Below, in pieces: positions 27,281 to 37,262 of a stretch of 64,000 bases of DNA. The DNA lies in the NCBI GenBank assembly GCA_963701435.1, contig CAVPAL010000004.1:1-64000 (forward strand). The letters are read 5' to 3'. The DNA comes from JAACFF01 sp963701435 (GTDB lineage: Bacteria; Chloroflexota; Anaerolineae; Promineifilales; Promineifilaceae). Position 1 is the first letter of the stretch; the number at the start of each line of letters is the position of its first letter. Under the pieces are notes generated by a model. That model ran no database searches. It was not told the DNA's origin and saw only the letters and a list, made by a program, of their open reading frames with translations. The position numbers were made by a program, and so were the translations under genes.

Positions 27281-27328
27281 AACCTCCCGGTTAAAAAGTG
27301 CGCCAACCATTAACCGGGAGGTTTTTTT
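27281..27328 (+). terminator. Rho-independent terminator after the EEP gene
   Basis: AACCTCCCGGTTAA (27281-27294) pairs with TTAACCGGGAGGTT (27310-27323), followed by TTTTTTT. Confidence 0.93.
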
Positions 27329-27447
27329 GATCTTCAAGCATTCATACTTTGAAATAACCCGCAGCGGTACAAAATCCCTATAGCCGGTCCTCACCGTTAA
27401 CCGGTATGATGAAGCGTAGTTCCACAACACGAAAGAGGAGTTTCATC

Positions 27448-30400
27448 ATGGTTAACGCAGCGCGTTCTCTTCGTTTTTTCCTTCTGATTGTTATATTTTT
27501 CACTGCCGGGACCGGTTTGTGGCTGATGTGGCAAACGGCCGTTTCCGCCAGCAGCCTGACTCCAAATAGTGACGCCCCCACCCAAAGCGGCTGGATTATC
27601 AACGAAATCCACGCCGATCCCGCCAATGATCTAACCGGCGACGCCAATGGGGATGGCGCCAGGGATGGTAGTGAGGATGAATTTGTTGAAATTATCAACA
27701 ACACAGGCGGCAGCGTAGACATATCCGGCTGGGTTATTTCAGATGCTGTTTCAATCCGGCACACCTTTCCGGCCAATACAATTATTCCCGATCAATGCGC
27801 AGTTGTTGTATTTGGCGGAGGCGCGCCAGCCGGTGAATTTGGCCACGCGCTGATCCAAACTGCCAACAGCGGTCAGTTAGGATTAAATAATACGGGCGAT
27901 ACGTTGACCTTCTCGTCAGGATCGGCCGTCGCTGCAACAGTTAGCTACGACAGCGCGGCCAATCACGACGAAGCGATCACACGTGCGCCGGACATCACCG
28001 GCGAGTTTGCGCGCCATAGTTCCATTCCTGAAGCCAATGGCGCTTTATTTTCACCGGGAACGCGTCTGGATGGCGCGTCTTTTTCCGGCTGCCAACAAGT
28101 GGACACGCCGCCCACGGTCAGCGCCACCAACCCCATCAGCGGCGCAACGGCCGTTCCTCTCACACAAACCATCACCATCACTTTTAGCGAAGCAGTCACC
28201 GTCACAGAACCGTGGGCGGCGCTGAGCTGCTCTAACTCCGGCGCGCACACAACGCTTATCAGCGCTGAGGAAGACGTTTACACGTTGACGCCCAACGATG
28301 CGTTTGCGCCCGGCGAAAGCTGCACCGTCATCATCAGCGCCGCGCAGGTTATTGACCAGGACATAATCGATCCACCTGATGAGATGTTGGATAATTATGG
28401 TTGGTCGTTTGAAACGGCCGTACCCCCCGCTGCCCATATTCTCATCAACGAAGTCGATGCAGACACGCCCGGCAGTGACGAGGCCGAATTCATTGAACTA
28501 TTCGACGGCGGCGCGGGCAACACCCGTCTGGATGGGTTGGTGATTGTCTTTTTCAACGGCGGCAGCGACGCTGCTTACCGGGCATTAGATCTGGATGGAC
28601 ACACCACAGACGCCAACGGGTATTTTGTGTTGGGCAATACGGCCGTTTCCGGGGTAGACCTCATTTTTCCCGACGCCGGGCTGCAAAATGGCGCGGATGC
28701 GGTCGCGCTGTATTTGGGTGACACGACAGATTTCACTAACGGAACGGCCGTCACCACCACCAATCTACTTGATGCCCTGGTCTACGATACTGACGACGCA
28801 GACGATTCTGGCCTGCTGGCGCTGCTGCATGCTGGCGAGCCGCAGGTCAATGAAAACGAGCAGAACTTCAAAGACGGACATTCGATGCAGCGCTGTGGCG
28901 GTGGACAGCGTGAAACCACGGATTATATAACCAACGCGCCAACGCCCAAAAACGGCAACGCCTGCGTGCTGGATTTGCCCCCATCTGTCGTAACAACGAC
29001 GCCGGAATCAGACAGTACGGCCGTTGCCGTTGACGCCAATCTGAGCATTACGTTTAATGAAGATGTAAGCGTGAGTGGGGAATGGTTCTTGATTGAATGC
29101 AATGGGATTAGCCGGCGGGTGGGAGATACGGCCGTTTCCGGCGGGCCGCAAACCTGGCAAATTGACCCCGTCACTGATTTTGGACACGCGCAAAGCTGCA
29201 CCGTCATAATTTACAAAGACCAGGTGCAGGACAGCGATACCATCGATCCGCCTGATCTCATGAACGCCGATTATAGCTGGCAGTTCACAACCGCCGGCAT
29301 TCCTCCGGCTGCCTACATTCTCATCAACGAGGTCGATGCGGACACGCCCGGCGATGACACGGCCGAATTTATTGAGCTGTACGACGGCGGCGGGGGCAAT
29401 ACCCACCTGGATGGCCTGGTGGTTGTCTTTTTCAACGGCGGTAGTGACGCATCTTATCGCGCCATTGATCTGGACGGACAAGCCACAGACGCCAATGGGT
29501 ATTTTGTGTTGGGCAATACGGCCGTTTCCGGCGTAGACTTCATTTTTCCCGACGCCGCTTTGCAAAATGGCGCGGATGCGGTTGCGCTTTATGCTGGAAA
29601 CGCCGCCGACTTTCCCAACGGGACAGCCATCAGCAGCGACAATCTATTGGATGCACTCGTTTATGACACTGATGACGCCGCCGCTGCCGGTTTACTGCCG
29701 CTGCTCAATCCTGACCAGCCCCAAATCAACGAAAATGAACGCGGCTATAAGGATTTGCATTCCAACCAACGCTGCCCCAACGGCGGCGGGGGCCAGCGCA
29801 ACACGGACGGCTATCTGCAAAACGGGACTACGCCAAAAGCGACCAATAACTGCGTGCTCGATTCCGCGCCGCAGGTAATCCAGGTTGCACCGGCTGATCA
29901 GACAGTTGACGTCGCGCGCGACGCCGGCCTGACCGTTCAATTTAATGAAGCGGTCAACGCTGCGGCGGGCTGGTTTGAAATTGATTGCAGCAGCAGCGGC
30001 ATGCGGACTGAGGACAATACGGCCGTTTCCGGCGGCCCAACCATCTGGATGCTGAATCCAGCTTCTGATTTTCTCTTTGGCGAAAGCTGCACAACAACCA
30101 TCCTGGCACAGAAAATCCAGGACAGCGACGAACATGATCCGCCCGACGAAATGGCGACGGATTTTGCCTGGTCATTTACAATTGAAAGCCCGCCGCCCGC
30201 CCGCCATATGCTGATCAACGAAGTGGACGTCGACACGCCCGGCAGCGACACGGCCGAATTTATCGAACTGTATGACGGCGGTGCAGGCAGCACCAACTTG
30301 AGCGGCCTGGTATTGGTTCTGTTTAATGGCAGCGATGACAGCGCCTACCGAGCTGTGGATCTCAATGGTTATACGACCGGCGGGGATGGGTATTTTGTAA

Positions 30401-33060
30401 TCGGAAATACGGCCGTTCCCGGCGTCGATCTCGTTATTCCCAATGCCGCCCTGCAAAATGGTCCCGATGCTGTGGCCCTGTACGCCGGCAGCGCAGCCGA
30501 TTTTCCAAATGGCGCCGTCGCGACGATCGAAAATCTGCTGGATGCGCTCGTTTACGACACCGACGACGCGGACGACGCCGGTTTGCTGGTGCTGCTTAAC
30601 CCCAACCAGCCGCAGGTTAATGAAGACGCGGCCGACCACAAAGATGAGCACGCCAACCAACGTTGTCCTAACGGGGCAGGCGGCCAGCTTAATACGGCCG
30701 GGTACATACAAAATCCGCCCACGCCCGGCGCAGCCAACAACTGCGTCACCGACCAGCCTCCTACAGTCAGTGCAACGACCCCCGCCGACGGCGCCGCCGG
30801 CGTTTACCCCGACGCCAATCTGAGCGTCACATTTAGCGAGGATGTAACTACGGCAGCGGGCTGGATCACTCTGAATTGCAGCGACAGCGGCGCTCATCCG
30901 GGCGCTGTATCGGGCGGCGCGCAAATCTTCGCCTTCAACCCGGATATGGATTTTATATCTGGCGAAAGCTGCACGGCATTGATTGACGCTGCGCTGGTGA
31001 GCGATCAAGATGGCGCGGCCGATGCCATGCCGGCTGATTTTAGCTGGCAGTTCAACGTGGGAATGCCGGCTTTTGGCGCCTGCGGCGGAACGAGTACGCC
31101 TATTCACGCCATCCAGGGCAGCGGCGACATCAGCCCGCTGGCAGGCGCGCAGGGCGTCATTATTGAAGGGGTTGTAACCGGCAGTTTCCTGGGTGAATCG
31201 GCGCTGAACGGCTTTTTTATGCAGGCAGAAACGGCCGTAACCGATGACGATCCGCAAACATCGGAGGGCATTTTTGTCTACGCGCCTGATCTGAGCGAAA
31301 CGGTTAACGCCGGGGACGTGGTGCGCGTACAGGGGGACGTGGCTGAATACAATGGCCTGACGGAACTGAACAACATTTATGCGTTAACTATTTGCGCGCA
31401 GGGTACGCCAATTCCAACGGAGGTCATCACGCTGCCGGTTGACAGCCTGGCCGATTGGGAAAGGTTTGAGAGCATGCACATCACACTGTCTCAACCGGTG
31501 ACCGCCAGCGATAATTATTGGCTGGGGCAGTATGGGCAGGTCGATCTGGCAGTAAACGGCCGTCTCTACGCCCCCACAGCCATCAAAATGCCGGGCGTTG
31601 ACGCCAATACGCAGCAAAATCTCAACGACCGCAGCCATCTGATCCTGGATGACGGCAGCAGTGCAGTTACACCGCTGCCGCTGCCGCCTTACCTGGATTC
31701 AGACAATACGCTGCGCGCCGGGGATACGTTGAATAATCTAACCGCTATCGTGATGTACAGCTTCGATGCCTACCGCCTGCACCCGACGCAGCCGGTGGAC
31801 TTTACACGCGAAAACGGCCGTTCCGCAGCGCCGCCCGAACTCAATGCACGCCTCAAAGTAGCCAGCTTCAATTTACACAATTATTTTAACGGGGATGGAC
31901 AGGGCGGCGGCTTCCCAACCGCGCGCGGCGCCGCTTCGGCCGAAGAGTTCACGCGCCAGCGCGCCAAAATTGTCGCCGCTCTGCTGGCGCTGGATGCAGA
32001 TGTGATTGGTTTGATGGAATTGGAAAATGACGGCTACGGGGCCGCAAGCGCAATTCAAGATTTGGTGAATGGGCTAAATGCCGCAGCGCCCGCCGGTACG
32101 AGCTATGGATTTATTGATCCTGGCCTGCCGCAGTTGGGCGCGGATGAAATCGCGGTGGGTTTGGTTTATCGCCTGGAAACAATCGCGCCGGAGGGAACGG
32201 CCGTTACCCTCAACACGCCCCCCTTCGACAGCCTGAACCGCCAGCCGCTGGCCCAAACCTTCCGTGAAACAGCCACAGGCGAAAGCTTCACCGTTGTGGT
32301 TAACCATTTCAAATCCAAAGCCGGCTGCCCAACTGAGGGCGAAAACAGCGACCAGGAGGATGGACAGGGCTGCTGGAACAGGGCGCGCACCAGCGCGGCG
32401 CAGGCGCTTACGGTTTGGTTAGCCGCTCATCCCACCGGCGCGGCCGATCCTGATATGTTAATCATCGGTGACCTCAATGCGTATGCACTGGAAGAGCCAA
32501 TCGCAGCATTGGAATCGCGTGGATATCAAAACCTGGTTGCGGACTTAATTGGATCCGCAGCGTATACCTCGGTGTTTGACGCACAGGCGGGTTATTTGGA
32601 TCACGCGCTGGCAAACGACAACCTGGCGCGTCAGGTCACTGACCTCGCCATCTGGCACATCAACGCCGATGAGCCGCGCGCGCTGGATTATCGGTTGACC
32701 AATCAGCCAGATTTGTACCAGCCCGATCCTTTCCGCTCATCCGACCATGATCCGCTGCTGGTGGGCTTAAATCTGGCCTCGGTGCAGGCCGGATTCAGCA
32801 GCAATGGACCGGTTCAAATTGGGCAAGATTCGGCGTTTACAAATGCCAGCAGCGGGTCGGGGGAATTGCAGTTTGCCTGGGATTTTGGGGACGGCAGCGA
32901 TGTGAGTACGGCCATACATCCACTGCACCGCTACGGCGCAGTTGGGTCTTATCTGGTCACGTTGAAGGTTACAAATGAATGGGGAGAAACGGCCGAATAC
33001 AGCAGTTTACACACGGTTACGCCCGTCAGGTATTATACCCCGCTGCTTATACGGCCGTAG
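27448..33060 (+). CDS. Giant secreted ExeM-like nuclease with lamin-tail/Ig repeats and PKD domain
   Basis: 1,870 residues from ATG 27448 (GAGGAG seven bases upstream; an in-frame ATG at 27406 lacks a good site). Order: signal peptide (FFLLIVIFFTAGTGLWLMW); lamin-tail domain 1 (INEIHADPANDL); Big_5-type Ig domain; three lamin-tail plus Ig units starting near residues 331, 624 and 921 (each LINEV.ADTPG...EFIEL.DGG); another Ig; OB-like ExeM domain; EEP nuclease domain (KVASFNLHNYFNG, LMELENDGYG, VVNHFKSKAG, IIGDLNAYALEEP, SSDHDPLLVGL); C-terminal PKD domain (FAWDFGDGS). It would degrade extracellular DNA and adhere to surfaces or be retained via repeats. About fifteen ACGGCCGT copies lie inside. 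Intact, unlike its paralogue at 18607. Convergent with the next gene, 4 bp apart. Confidence 0.9.
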   Translation: MVNAARSLRFFLLIVIFFTAGTGLWLMWQTAVSASSLTPNSDAPTQSGWIINEIHADPANDLTGDANGDGARDGSEDEFVEIINNTGGSVDISGWVISDAVSIRHTFPANTIIPDQCAVVVFGGGAPAGEFGHALIQTANSGQLGLNNTGDTLTFSSGSAVAATVSYDSAANHDEAITRAPDITGEFARHSSIPEANGALFSPGTRLDGASFSGCQQVDTPPTVSATNPISGATAVPLTQTITITFSEAVTVTEPWAALSCSNSGAHTTLISAEEDVYTLTPNDAFAPGESCTVIISAAQVIDQDIIDPPDEMLDNYGWSFETAVPPAAHILINEVDADTPGSDEAEFIELFDGGAGNTRLDGLVIVFFNGGSDAAYRALDLDGHTTDANGYFVLGNTAVSGVDLIFPDAGLQNGADAVALYLGDTTDFTNGTAVTTTNLLDALVYDTDDADDSGLLALLHAGEPQVNENEQNFKDGHSMQRCGGGQRETTDYITNAPTPKNGNACVLDLPPSVVTTTPESDSTAVAVDANLSITFNEDVSVSGEWFLIECNGISRRVGDTAVSGGPQTWQIDPVTDFGHAQSCTVIIYKDQVQDSDTIDPPDLMNADYSWQFTTAGIPPAAYILINEVDADTPGDDTAEFIELYDGGGGNTHLDGLVVVFFNGGSDASYRAIDLDGQATDANGYFVLGNTAVSGVDFIFPDAALQNGADAVALYAGNAADFPNGTAISSDNLLDALVYDTDDAAAAGLLPLLNPDQPQINENERGYKDLHSNQRCPNGGGGQRNTDGYLQNGTTPKATNNCVLDSAPQVIQVAPADQTVDVARDAGLTVQFNEAVNAAAGWFEIDCSSSGMRTEDNTAVSGGPTIWMLNPASDFLFGESCTTTILAQKIQDSDEHDPPDEMATDFAWSFTIESPPPARHMLINEVDVDTPGSDTAEFIELYDGGAGSTNLSGLVLVLFNGSDDSAYRAVDLNGYTTGGDGYFVIGNTAVPGVDLVIPNAALQNGPDAVALYAGSAADFPNGAVATIENLLDALVYDTDDADDAGLLVLLNPNQPQVNEDAADHKDEHANQRCPNGAGGQLNTAGYIQNPPTPGAANNCVTDQPPTVSATTPADGAAGVYPDANLSVTFSEDVTTAAGWITLNCSDSGAHPGAVSGGAQIFAFNPDMDFISGESCTALIDAALVSDQDGAADAMPADFSWQFNVGMPAFGACGGTSTPIHAIQGSGDISPLAGAQGVIIEGVVTGSFLGESALNGFFMQAETAVTDDDPQTSEGIFVYAPDLSETVNAGDVVRVQGDVAEYNGLTELNNIYALTICAQGTPIPTEVITLPVDSLADWERFESMHITLSQPVTASDNYWLGQYGQVDLAVNGRLYAPTAIKMPGVDANTQQNLNDRSHLILDDGSSAVTPLPLPPYLDSDNTLRAGDTLNNLTAIVMYSFDAYRLHPTQPVDFTRENGRSAAPPELNARLKVASFNLHNYFNGDGQGGGFPTARGAASAEEFTRQRAKIVAALLALDADVIGLMELENDGYGAASAIQDLVNGLNAAAPAGTSYGFIDPGLPQLGADEIAVGLVYRLETIAPEGTAVTLNTPPFDSLNRQPLAQTFRETATGESFTVVVNHFKSKAGCPTEGENSDQEDGQGCWNRARTSAAQALTVWLAAHPTGAADPDMLIIGDLNAYALEEPIAALESRGYQNLVADLIGSAAYTSVFDAQAGYLDHALANDNLARQVTDLAIWHINADEPRALDYRLTNQPDLYQPDPFRSSDHDPLLVGLNLASVQAGFSSNGPVQIGQDSAFTNASSGSGELQFAWDFGDGSDVSTAIHPLHRYGAVGSYLVTLKVTNEWGETAEYSSLHTVTPVRYYTPLLIRP
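28441..31070 (+). repeat. Three tandem lamin-tail/Ig coding repeats
   Basis: Units begin at about 28441, 29320 and 30211 (CTCATCAACGA-type starts), giving periods of about 879 and 891 bp. Each encodes a lamin-tail domain and an Ig-like domain with nearly identical landmarks, such as NGYFVLGNTAVSG and LQNGADAVALY. ACGGCCGTTTCCGG recurs at equivalent positions in the units, so they arose by in-gene duplication with the palindrome already present. Confidence 0.85.
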
Positions 33061-33064
33061 CCGG

Positions 33065-34027
33065 CTATCGTTTTATATGTTCCGGCAGCACATAAGCATA
33101 GGGCCGGCCGGTAAGCCGGTGCAAAAAACGGTCAAATTTGCGCGCGCCAAGATACACGCGCCAGATCGAAGCGTCGCTGCGATAATATTGCTGCACTTCC
33201 TGCAGCGTAATGGGCGTTAAATCGGGGTCATCGGCCAGCAGGGCATTTACCTCCGGCAGCAGGCGCGGCAGCAGATCAGGCCGTTGTTCTTTGTAAAAAT
33301 TGGCCAGTAAATCCACGCTCACCTGGCGCAAATCGTAATAACGCGCGAGCAGCTCTTGCAGATACAGCCGCCGCAGCAGTCCACGCAGAAAAATGGGCGC
33401 ACTGCGTAAAAAGAGTTCCGGTTCAAGCTGTTCCTGCGCGTTCCGCCGCATTAAAGGCGTGGAGGTATCTAAATAAATCAGGCGCACAGGTTCTACCAGG
33501 GTCAATATCTCTAAATCTTTCTGCTGCAGCGCCCAGTTTGAGATTTGAATATCAAATCCAACCTCTAGCTGACCTTGATTGGCGCGGTTAAAGGCAAACA
33601 CCCGGCGTGACGCTTGCAGCACAGCCTTCACCAGGTGCACACAATCATCGTCGCGCAAACGATGCAGCGCCTTGTGGCCAATTAATCCCACAGGCAGCCT
33701 TTCTTGTACGATGTACATGACCACCACCTTGCTGGTCGGGTTAAGCGTCCAAAATAAAGCGCCGGGTACAACTGAAATCCCAATTTGGTCGTTGAGCGTT
33801 TCACAATAATTTTTGTAGAGCGCCTCGTAAGCGTTTGCTTCGGCAATGTTGTGAAACATGGGCATGCGTTTGAAGGCGAGGTCGGCCGTTTCCGGCGTGT
33901 CAATTTCTAGAACAGTGCTGATTTCACCATAACCCAACACTTTGGCCGGGATGGCGCTTTGTTCAGGATAACGCGGGTTTAAACCCTGCTCAAACGCCTG
34001 TAAAAAATCGGTATCAACTTGAATCAT
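33065..34027 (-). CDS. Conserved hypothetical protein, family not recognised
   Basis: 320 residues, no signal peptide or membrane segment. The N-terminal segment KVLGYGEISTVLEID looks like a glycine-rich nucleotide-binding start of a kinase-like fold, and LVEPVRLIYLDTSTPLMRR near residue 180 resembles a metal-binding DT/DS region, but no full kinase motif set is present. It begins 2 bp after the upstream aminotransferase stop, so it is translationally coupled to it. A joint role in modifying an amino-containing compound is possible but is inference from position only. Confidence 0.75.
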   Translation of the reverse strand: MIQVDTDFLQAFEQGLNPRYPEQSAIPAKVLGYGEISTVLEIDTPETADLAFKRMPMFHNIAEANAYEALYKNYCETLNDQIGISVVPGALFWTLNPTSKVVVMYIVQERLPVGLIGHKALHRLRDDDCVHLVKAVLQASRRVFAFNRANQGQLEVGFDIQISNWALQQKDLEILTLVEPVRLIYLDTSTPLMRRNAQEQLEPELFLRSAPIFLRGLLRRLYLQELLARYYDLRQVSVDLLANFYKEQRPDLLPRLLPEVNALLADDPDLTPITLQEVQQYYRSDASIWRVYLGARKFDRFLHRLTGRPYAYVLPEHIKR

Positions 34028-34029
34028 TT

Positions 34030-35301
34030 TTACCCCGACAGCACACGCTGCATTTGCGCCAAGGATTGCTCAACGCGCTGCATAATTTCTTCGGCCAGCG
34101 GGCGATCAATGATGAGCGGCGGCAAGAATTGGGCCACGCGCGTGTCGTTGTAGGCATATACGCTTAAGAGACCGTTGTCGTAAGCGGCTTTGGAAAACAG
34201 CGGCCCGCACCATTCGTTGACCATTTCAATGCCCATCATCATACCCAACTGGCGCAAACGGACGAGGATATCAGGAAATTCGCTCTGGAGTTTTTGAAAG
34301 CTGGCGCGGAAGTAAACGGCCGTTTCCGACACCTGCGCCAAAAAATCAGAATCGGCGGATGTTTCCAGCACTTTCATAGCGACCGGACAGCCCACCTCTG
34401 CGCCGCCAAAAGTTGAAATGTGGATAAACGGATCGGGGTGGAAAACGCTTTCCAATTCGGCGCGCATACAGGTGGCCGTGATTGGATACAGACCGCCGGA
34501 CAAACCTTTGCCAATCACCATGATGTCAGGCGCCACATGAAAGTGTGTTATGCCCCACAGCTTGCCGGTACGACCCAATCCGGTTTGTACTTCATCAATA
34601 ATCAACAAAAGTTTGTGTATATCACACAGCGCGCGCACCTGAGAGAAGTAATTTTCCGGCGGCGTCATCACGCCGGAAGTCGCCGGGACAGTTTCAAGCA
34701 AAATGGCGGCGGTGTCGGGAGTAACGGCCGTTTCCAGCGCTTGAATATCCCCAAAAGCAACCTGCTCAAAGCCGGGCGCAGACGGTCCAAAAGGCCGGTA
34801 ATATTTTGCATCTCCGGCTGCCAGCGAAAGACCGGTGTGGCCGTGATACCCCCCGCGCGCGGAGATGATTTTTTGGCGGCCCGTAAAACCGCGCGCCACT
34901 TTAACTGCCAGATCAACCGCTTCACCGCCGCCGACGCCAAATACCGTGTAGGTCAAATTACCGGGTGAGAGGTCGGCCAGGCGCTGCGCCAGCAAAGCGC
35001 GCTGCTCGCTGATTAAATGATGATTGCCAATGTCCAGTTCTTGCAAACTCGCGCGCAAAACCGCCAAAATATCGGGATTGCGGTGGCCCAAATTAAACAC
35101 GCCGCCGTTACAGTGACAATCAATTAGCCGTTTTTTGCCGGCCAGGTCCCACAAAAATGGTCCCTCACGCCGTCCCGTGACAAAATCAATATCGACTGAA
35201 TCAAAAAAAGCCGCTTTGCCGGAAGAGACATGGTTGGCAAAAAGGCTCCTGGCTTTGCGCTTGTCAATCTGTCCAATTAAATTTGTTTGTTTCGAAGTCA
35301 T
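34030..35301 (-). CDS. Class III PLP-dependent aminotransferase
   Basis: 423 residues from ATG 35301; an upstream in-frame start at 35418 would overlap the racemase gene and add a non-conserved leader. PLP motifs: FGVGGGEAVDLAVKVAR (about residues 105-121), ARGGYHGHTG, LLIIDEVQTGLGRTGK (about 220-235) with the PLP-ring aspartate, and VIGKGLSGG (about 252-260) containing the Schiff-base lysine. STFGGAEVGCPVA is also typical. These enzymes move an omega- or alpha-amino group between a donor and 2-oxoglutarate or pyruvate; the substrate is unknown. A tandem 15-bp repeat (TTTCGAAGTCATGTG, then TTTCGAAGTTACGTG) overlaps the start region. Confidence 0.88.
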   Translation of the reverse strand: MTSKQTNLIGQIDKRKARSLFANHVSSGKAAFFDSVDIDFVTGRREGPFLWDLAGKKRLIDCHCNGGVFNLGHRNPDILAVLRASLQELDIGNHHLISEQRALLAQRLADLSPGNLTYTVFGVGGGEAVDLAVKVARGFTGRQKIISARGGYHGHTGLSLAAGDAKYYRPFGPSAPGFEQVAFGDIQALETAVTPDTAAILLETVPATSGVMTPPENYFSQVRALCDIHKLLLIIDEVQTGLGRTGKLWGITHFHVAPDIMVIGKGLSGGLYPITATCMRAELESVFHPDPFIHISTFGGAEVGCPVAMKVLETSADSDFLAQVSETAVYFRASFQKLQSEFPDILVRLRQLGMMMGIEMVNEWCGPLFSKAAYDNGLLSVYAYNDTRVAQFLPPLIIDRPLAEEIMQRVEQSLAQMQRVLSG

Positions 35302-35362
35302 GTGTTTCGAAGTTACGTGTACAGATATCTTCTGGTAAAAAAAGCCAATATCCAGTTGTGAA

Positions 35363-36058
35363 TTATGGCATAAGTGCAGTCGCAACGGCCGTTTCCGCAT
35401 GAATTTGGGTGGTATCAAACACCGGCACGCGACAATCAGCCTGGCTGACCAGCAAAGATATTTCTGTACAGCCTAAAATGACGCCCTCGGCGCCGCGCGC
35501 AATTAAATTTTGCATTATGTCAATATAAATTTGACGTGAAGACTCAATGATTTGGCCCAGACATAACTCATCATAAATTATCTGGTGCACCAGATCGCGC
35601 TCTTCTCGGTTCGGAATCAAGACATCCAGGCCATGTTTGCGCTCCAAACGCCCTTTGTAAAAGGTTTCTTCCATTGTGAAGCGAGTTCCGAGCAGGCCTA
35701 TTCGCCGGATATTGTGGGTTTTAATGGTAACGGCCGTTGCATCCGCAATATGCAATAACGGAATCGTAATGGCAGCCTGGACCTCATCCGCCATTTTATG
35801 CATCGTATTGGTACAAATCAGTATAAAATCAGCCCCACCCTGCTCAATCTGGCGCGCTGCGGCAATCATCATTTCCGCAGCCAAGTCCCATTGACCCGCA
35901 TGCTGCAGCGCTTCTATTTCGGCAAAGTCAACCGAAACCATCACGCTTTTGGCCGAATGCAGCCCGCCCAGCCGTTTGCGCATCGTCTCATTGATAATGC
36001 GGTAATATTCAATGGATGACTCCCAACTCATCCCGCCCAATAAACCGATTGTTTTCAT
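35363..36058 (-). CDS. Aspartate/glutamate racemase family protein
   Basis: 231 residues from ATG 36058; a TTG three codons earlier overlaps the upstream stop as TTGA and is an alternative coupled start. The fold is shown by IGLLGGMSWESSIEYYR at the N-terminus, the first catalytic cysteine in LICTNTMHK (about residue 83) and the second in ILGCTEISLL (about 193). Length and motifs match aspartate racemase (YgeA/MurI superfamily), which interconverts L- and D-amino acids. Location beside a PLP aminotransferase suggests amino acid metabolism, though D-aspartate specificity is not proven. Confidence 0.88.
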   Translation of the reverse strand: MKTIGLLGGMSWESSIEYYRIINETMRKRLGGLHSAKSVMVSVDFAEIEALQHAGQWDLAAEMMIAAARQIEQGGADFILICTNTMHKMADEVQAAITIPLLHIADATAVTIKTHNIRRIGLLGTRFTMEETFYKGRLERKHGLDVLIPNREERDLVHQIIYDELCLGQIIESSRQIYIDIMQNLIARGAEGVILGCTEISLLVSQADCRVPVFDTTQIHAETAVATALMP

Positions 36059-36063
36059 ATTTT

Positions 36064-37134
36064 TCAAGAGTGTTTTGATTTGCCTTTGCCCGGCTTTTCG
36101 CCTTTTTGCTGGCGATGTTTACGCAAACCATTTATCCAGGTTTCATCTTCCGGCTCATCATCCAGGTCAAATACGCCCTGATGTTTGTCACGCCATTCGG
36201 AAAAAGCAACCAAACCGTCATCTTCGAGCACGTGTTCAAGTCCAAGATCGTAGATAGCTTCCGCAAAATGATCGCTTGCAAAATCAGGCTTGCCGGCCAC
36301 AAACGATTCAATCTCCTCTTTTAATACATCCCGCTGGATCAATTTGTGCGCTATTTTTTCGCGTAGTTCCTTGGCCAATTCTGCAATCAAATCCCAGCCT
36401 TCCTCGGCCGCTTTTTGTGACCGCCGCATCAAGCGCGCGCTATCATGTTTTTCGAGGTGAATTAACTCCTGCTTGATTTCTTTCAGCCGGTTTTGACAGT
36501 GAACCAACTCGCGCCACAAAGCTTCCGCCAGCACCTGGCCGCTGTAACTGGTCTGGTCAGCGCGGTCCGGCTGCTGGGCAATTTCTTCCAGTCGCGAAAT
36601 ATCACCGGCGGCATAGGCGGCATTAATTGCCATCATGACCTGGGTGCGAAAAGCGCGATCTTCTTCATCAATGGAAAAATCAGGATGGAAACGGCGCGCC
36701 AGTTGGCGGTACATCTGCTTCAGAGCGGTTTGTTCATCCTGGGAAAGCGGTTTTTGGGGCGGCGCAGCAGGCGCTTCATGGTACCGGAAATCTCCCGATG
36801 CCGCCGCCCCGACGCCATGCGCAAAATCTAATTCTTCGCGCCAGGCGTCCAACTCTTCAGCGCTCATATCGCCAATAAAAAACCATGCTTCCCGCATCTC
36901 GTTGAGCTGTTTCCGGACCTGCTTAATTTGATCTTCGATTTCCTCCAGGCGCCGCGTCAGCGGTTCTAACCTGGCGCGCACCTGAAATTCGAAGGCGCTG
37001 ATCGCCGCCAGTCTTTCGGCCAATTCAGCTTCAGCCGTTATCAGCCTGGGCTTGATCTGTTCAAGCAGCTTCTGTAATTCCTCGATTTTTGACTGCCAAC
37101 CGTCTGCGGCTTGTTCCAGATGCATGTTTGCCAT
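36064..37134 (-). CDS. J-domain protein with N-terminal coiled coil
   Basis: 356 residues. Residues about 5-85 are heptad-rich coiled coil (KIEELQKLLEQIKPRL, RRLEEIEDQIKQVRKQL). A J-domain follows: KQMYRQLARRFHPDF with the HPD motif near residue 152, then MMAINAAYAAGD. The second half is again helical and charged, ending in a lysine-rich tail. J-domains stimulate DnaK ATPase; the flanks probably select clients. Similar proteins are widespread in Anaerolineae by recollection. First gene of the minus-strand group; its stop overlaps the possible TTG start of the racemase. Confidence 0.82.
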   Translation of the reverse strand: MANMHLEQAADGWQSKIEELQKLLEQIKPRLITAEAELAERLAAISAFEFQVRARLEPLTRRLEEIEDQIKQVRKQLNEMREAWFFIGDMSAEELDAWREELDFAHGVGAAASGDFRYHEAPAAPPQKPLSQDEQTALKQMYRQLARRFHPDFSIDEEDRAFRTQVMMAINAAYAAGDISRLEEIAQQPDRADQTSYSGQVLAEALWRELVHCQNRLKEIKQELIHLEKHDSARLMRRSQKAAEEGWDLIAELAKELREKIAHKLIQRDVLKEEIESFVAGKPDFASDHFAEAIYDLGLEHVLEDDGLVAFSEWRDKHQGVFDLDDEPEDETWINGLRKHRQQKGEKPGKGKSKHS

Positions 37135-37262
37135 GCGTTACCACCTTTCGTTTTATCTTCTTGTGTCAATTTACACCCATTTGGCTGAAAAATCAATTGC
37201 ATATGCCGCCCGATGAGTATTTGAGAAAAACGTCACGATTAGTCCGTTAATCCTGGCCGAAT

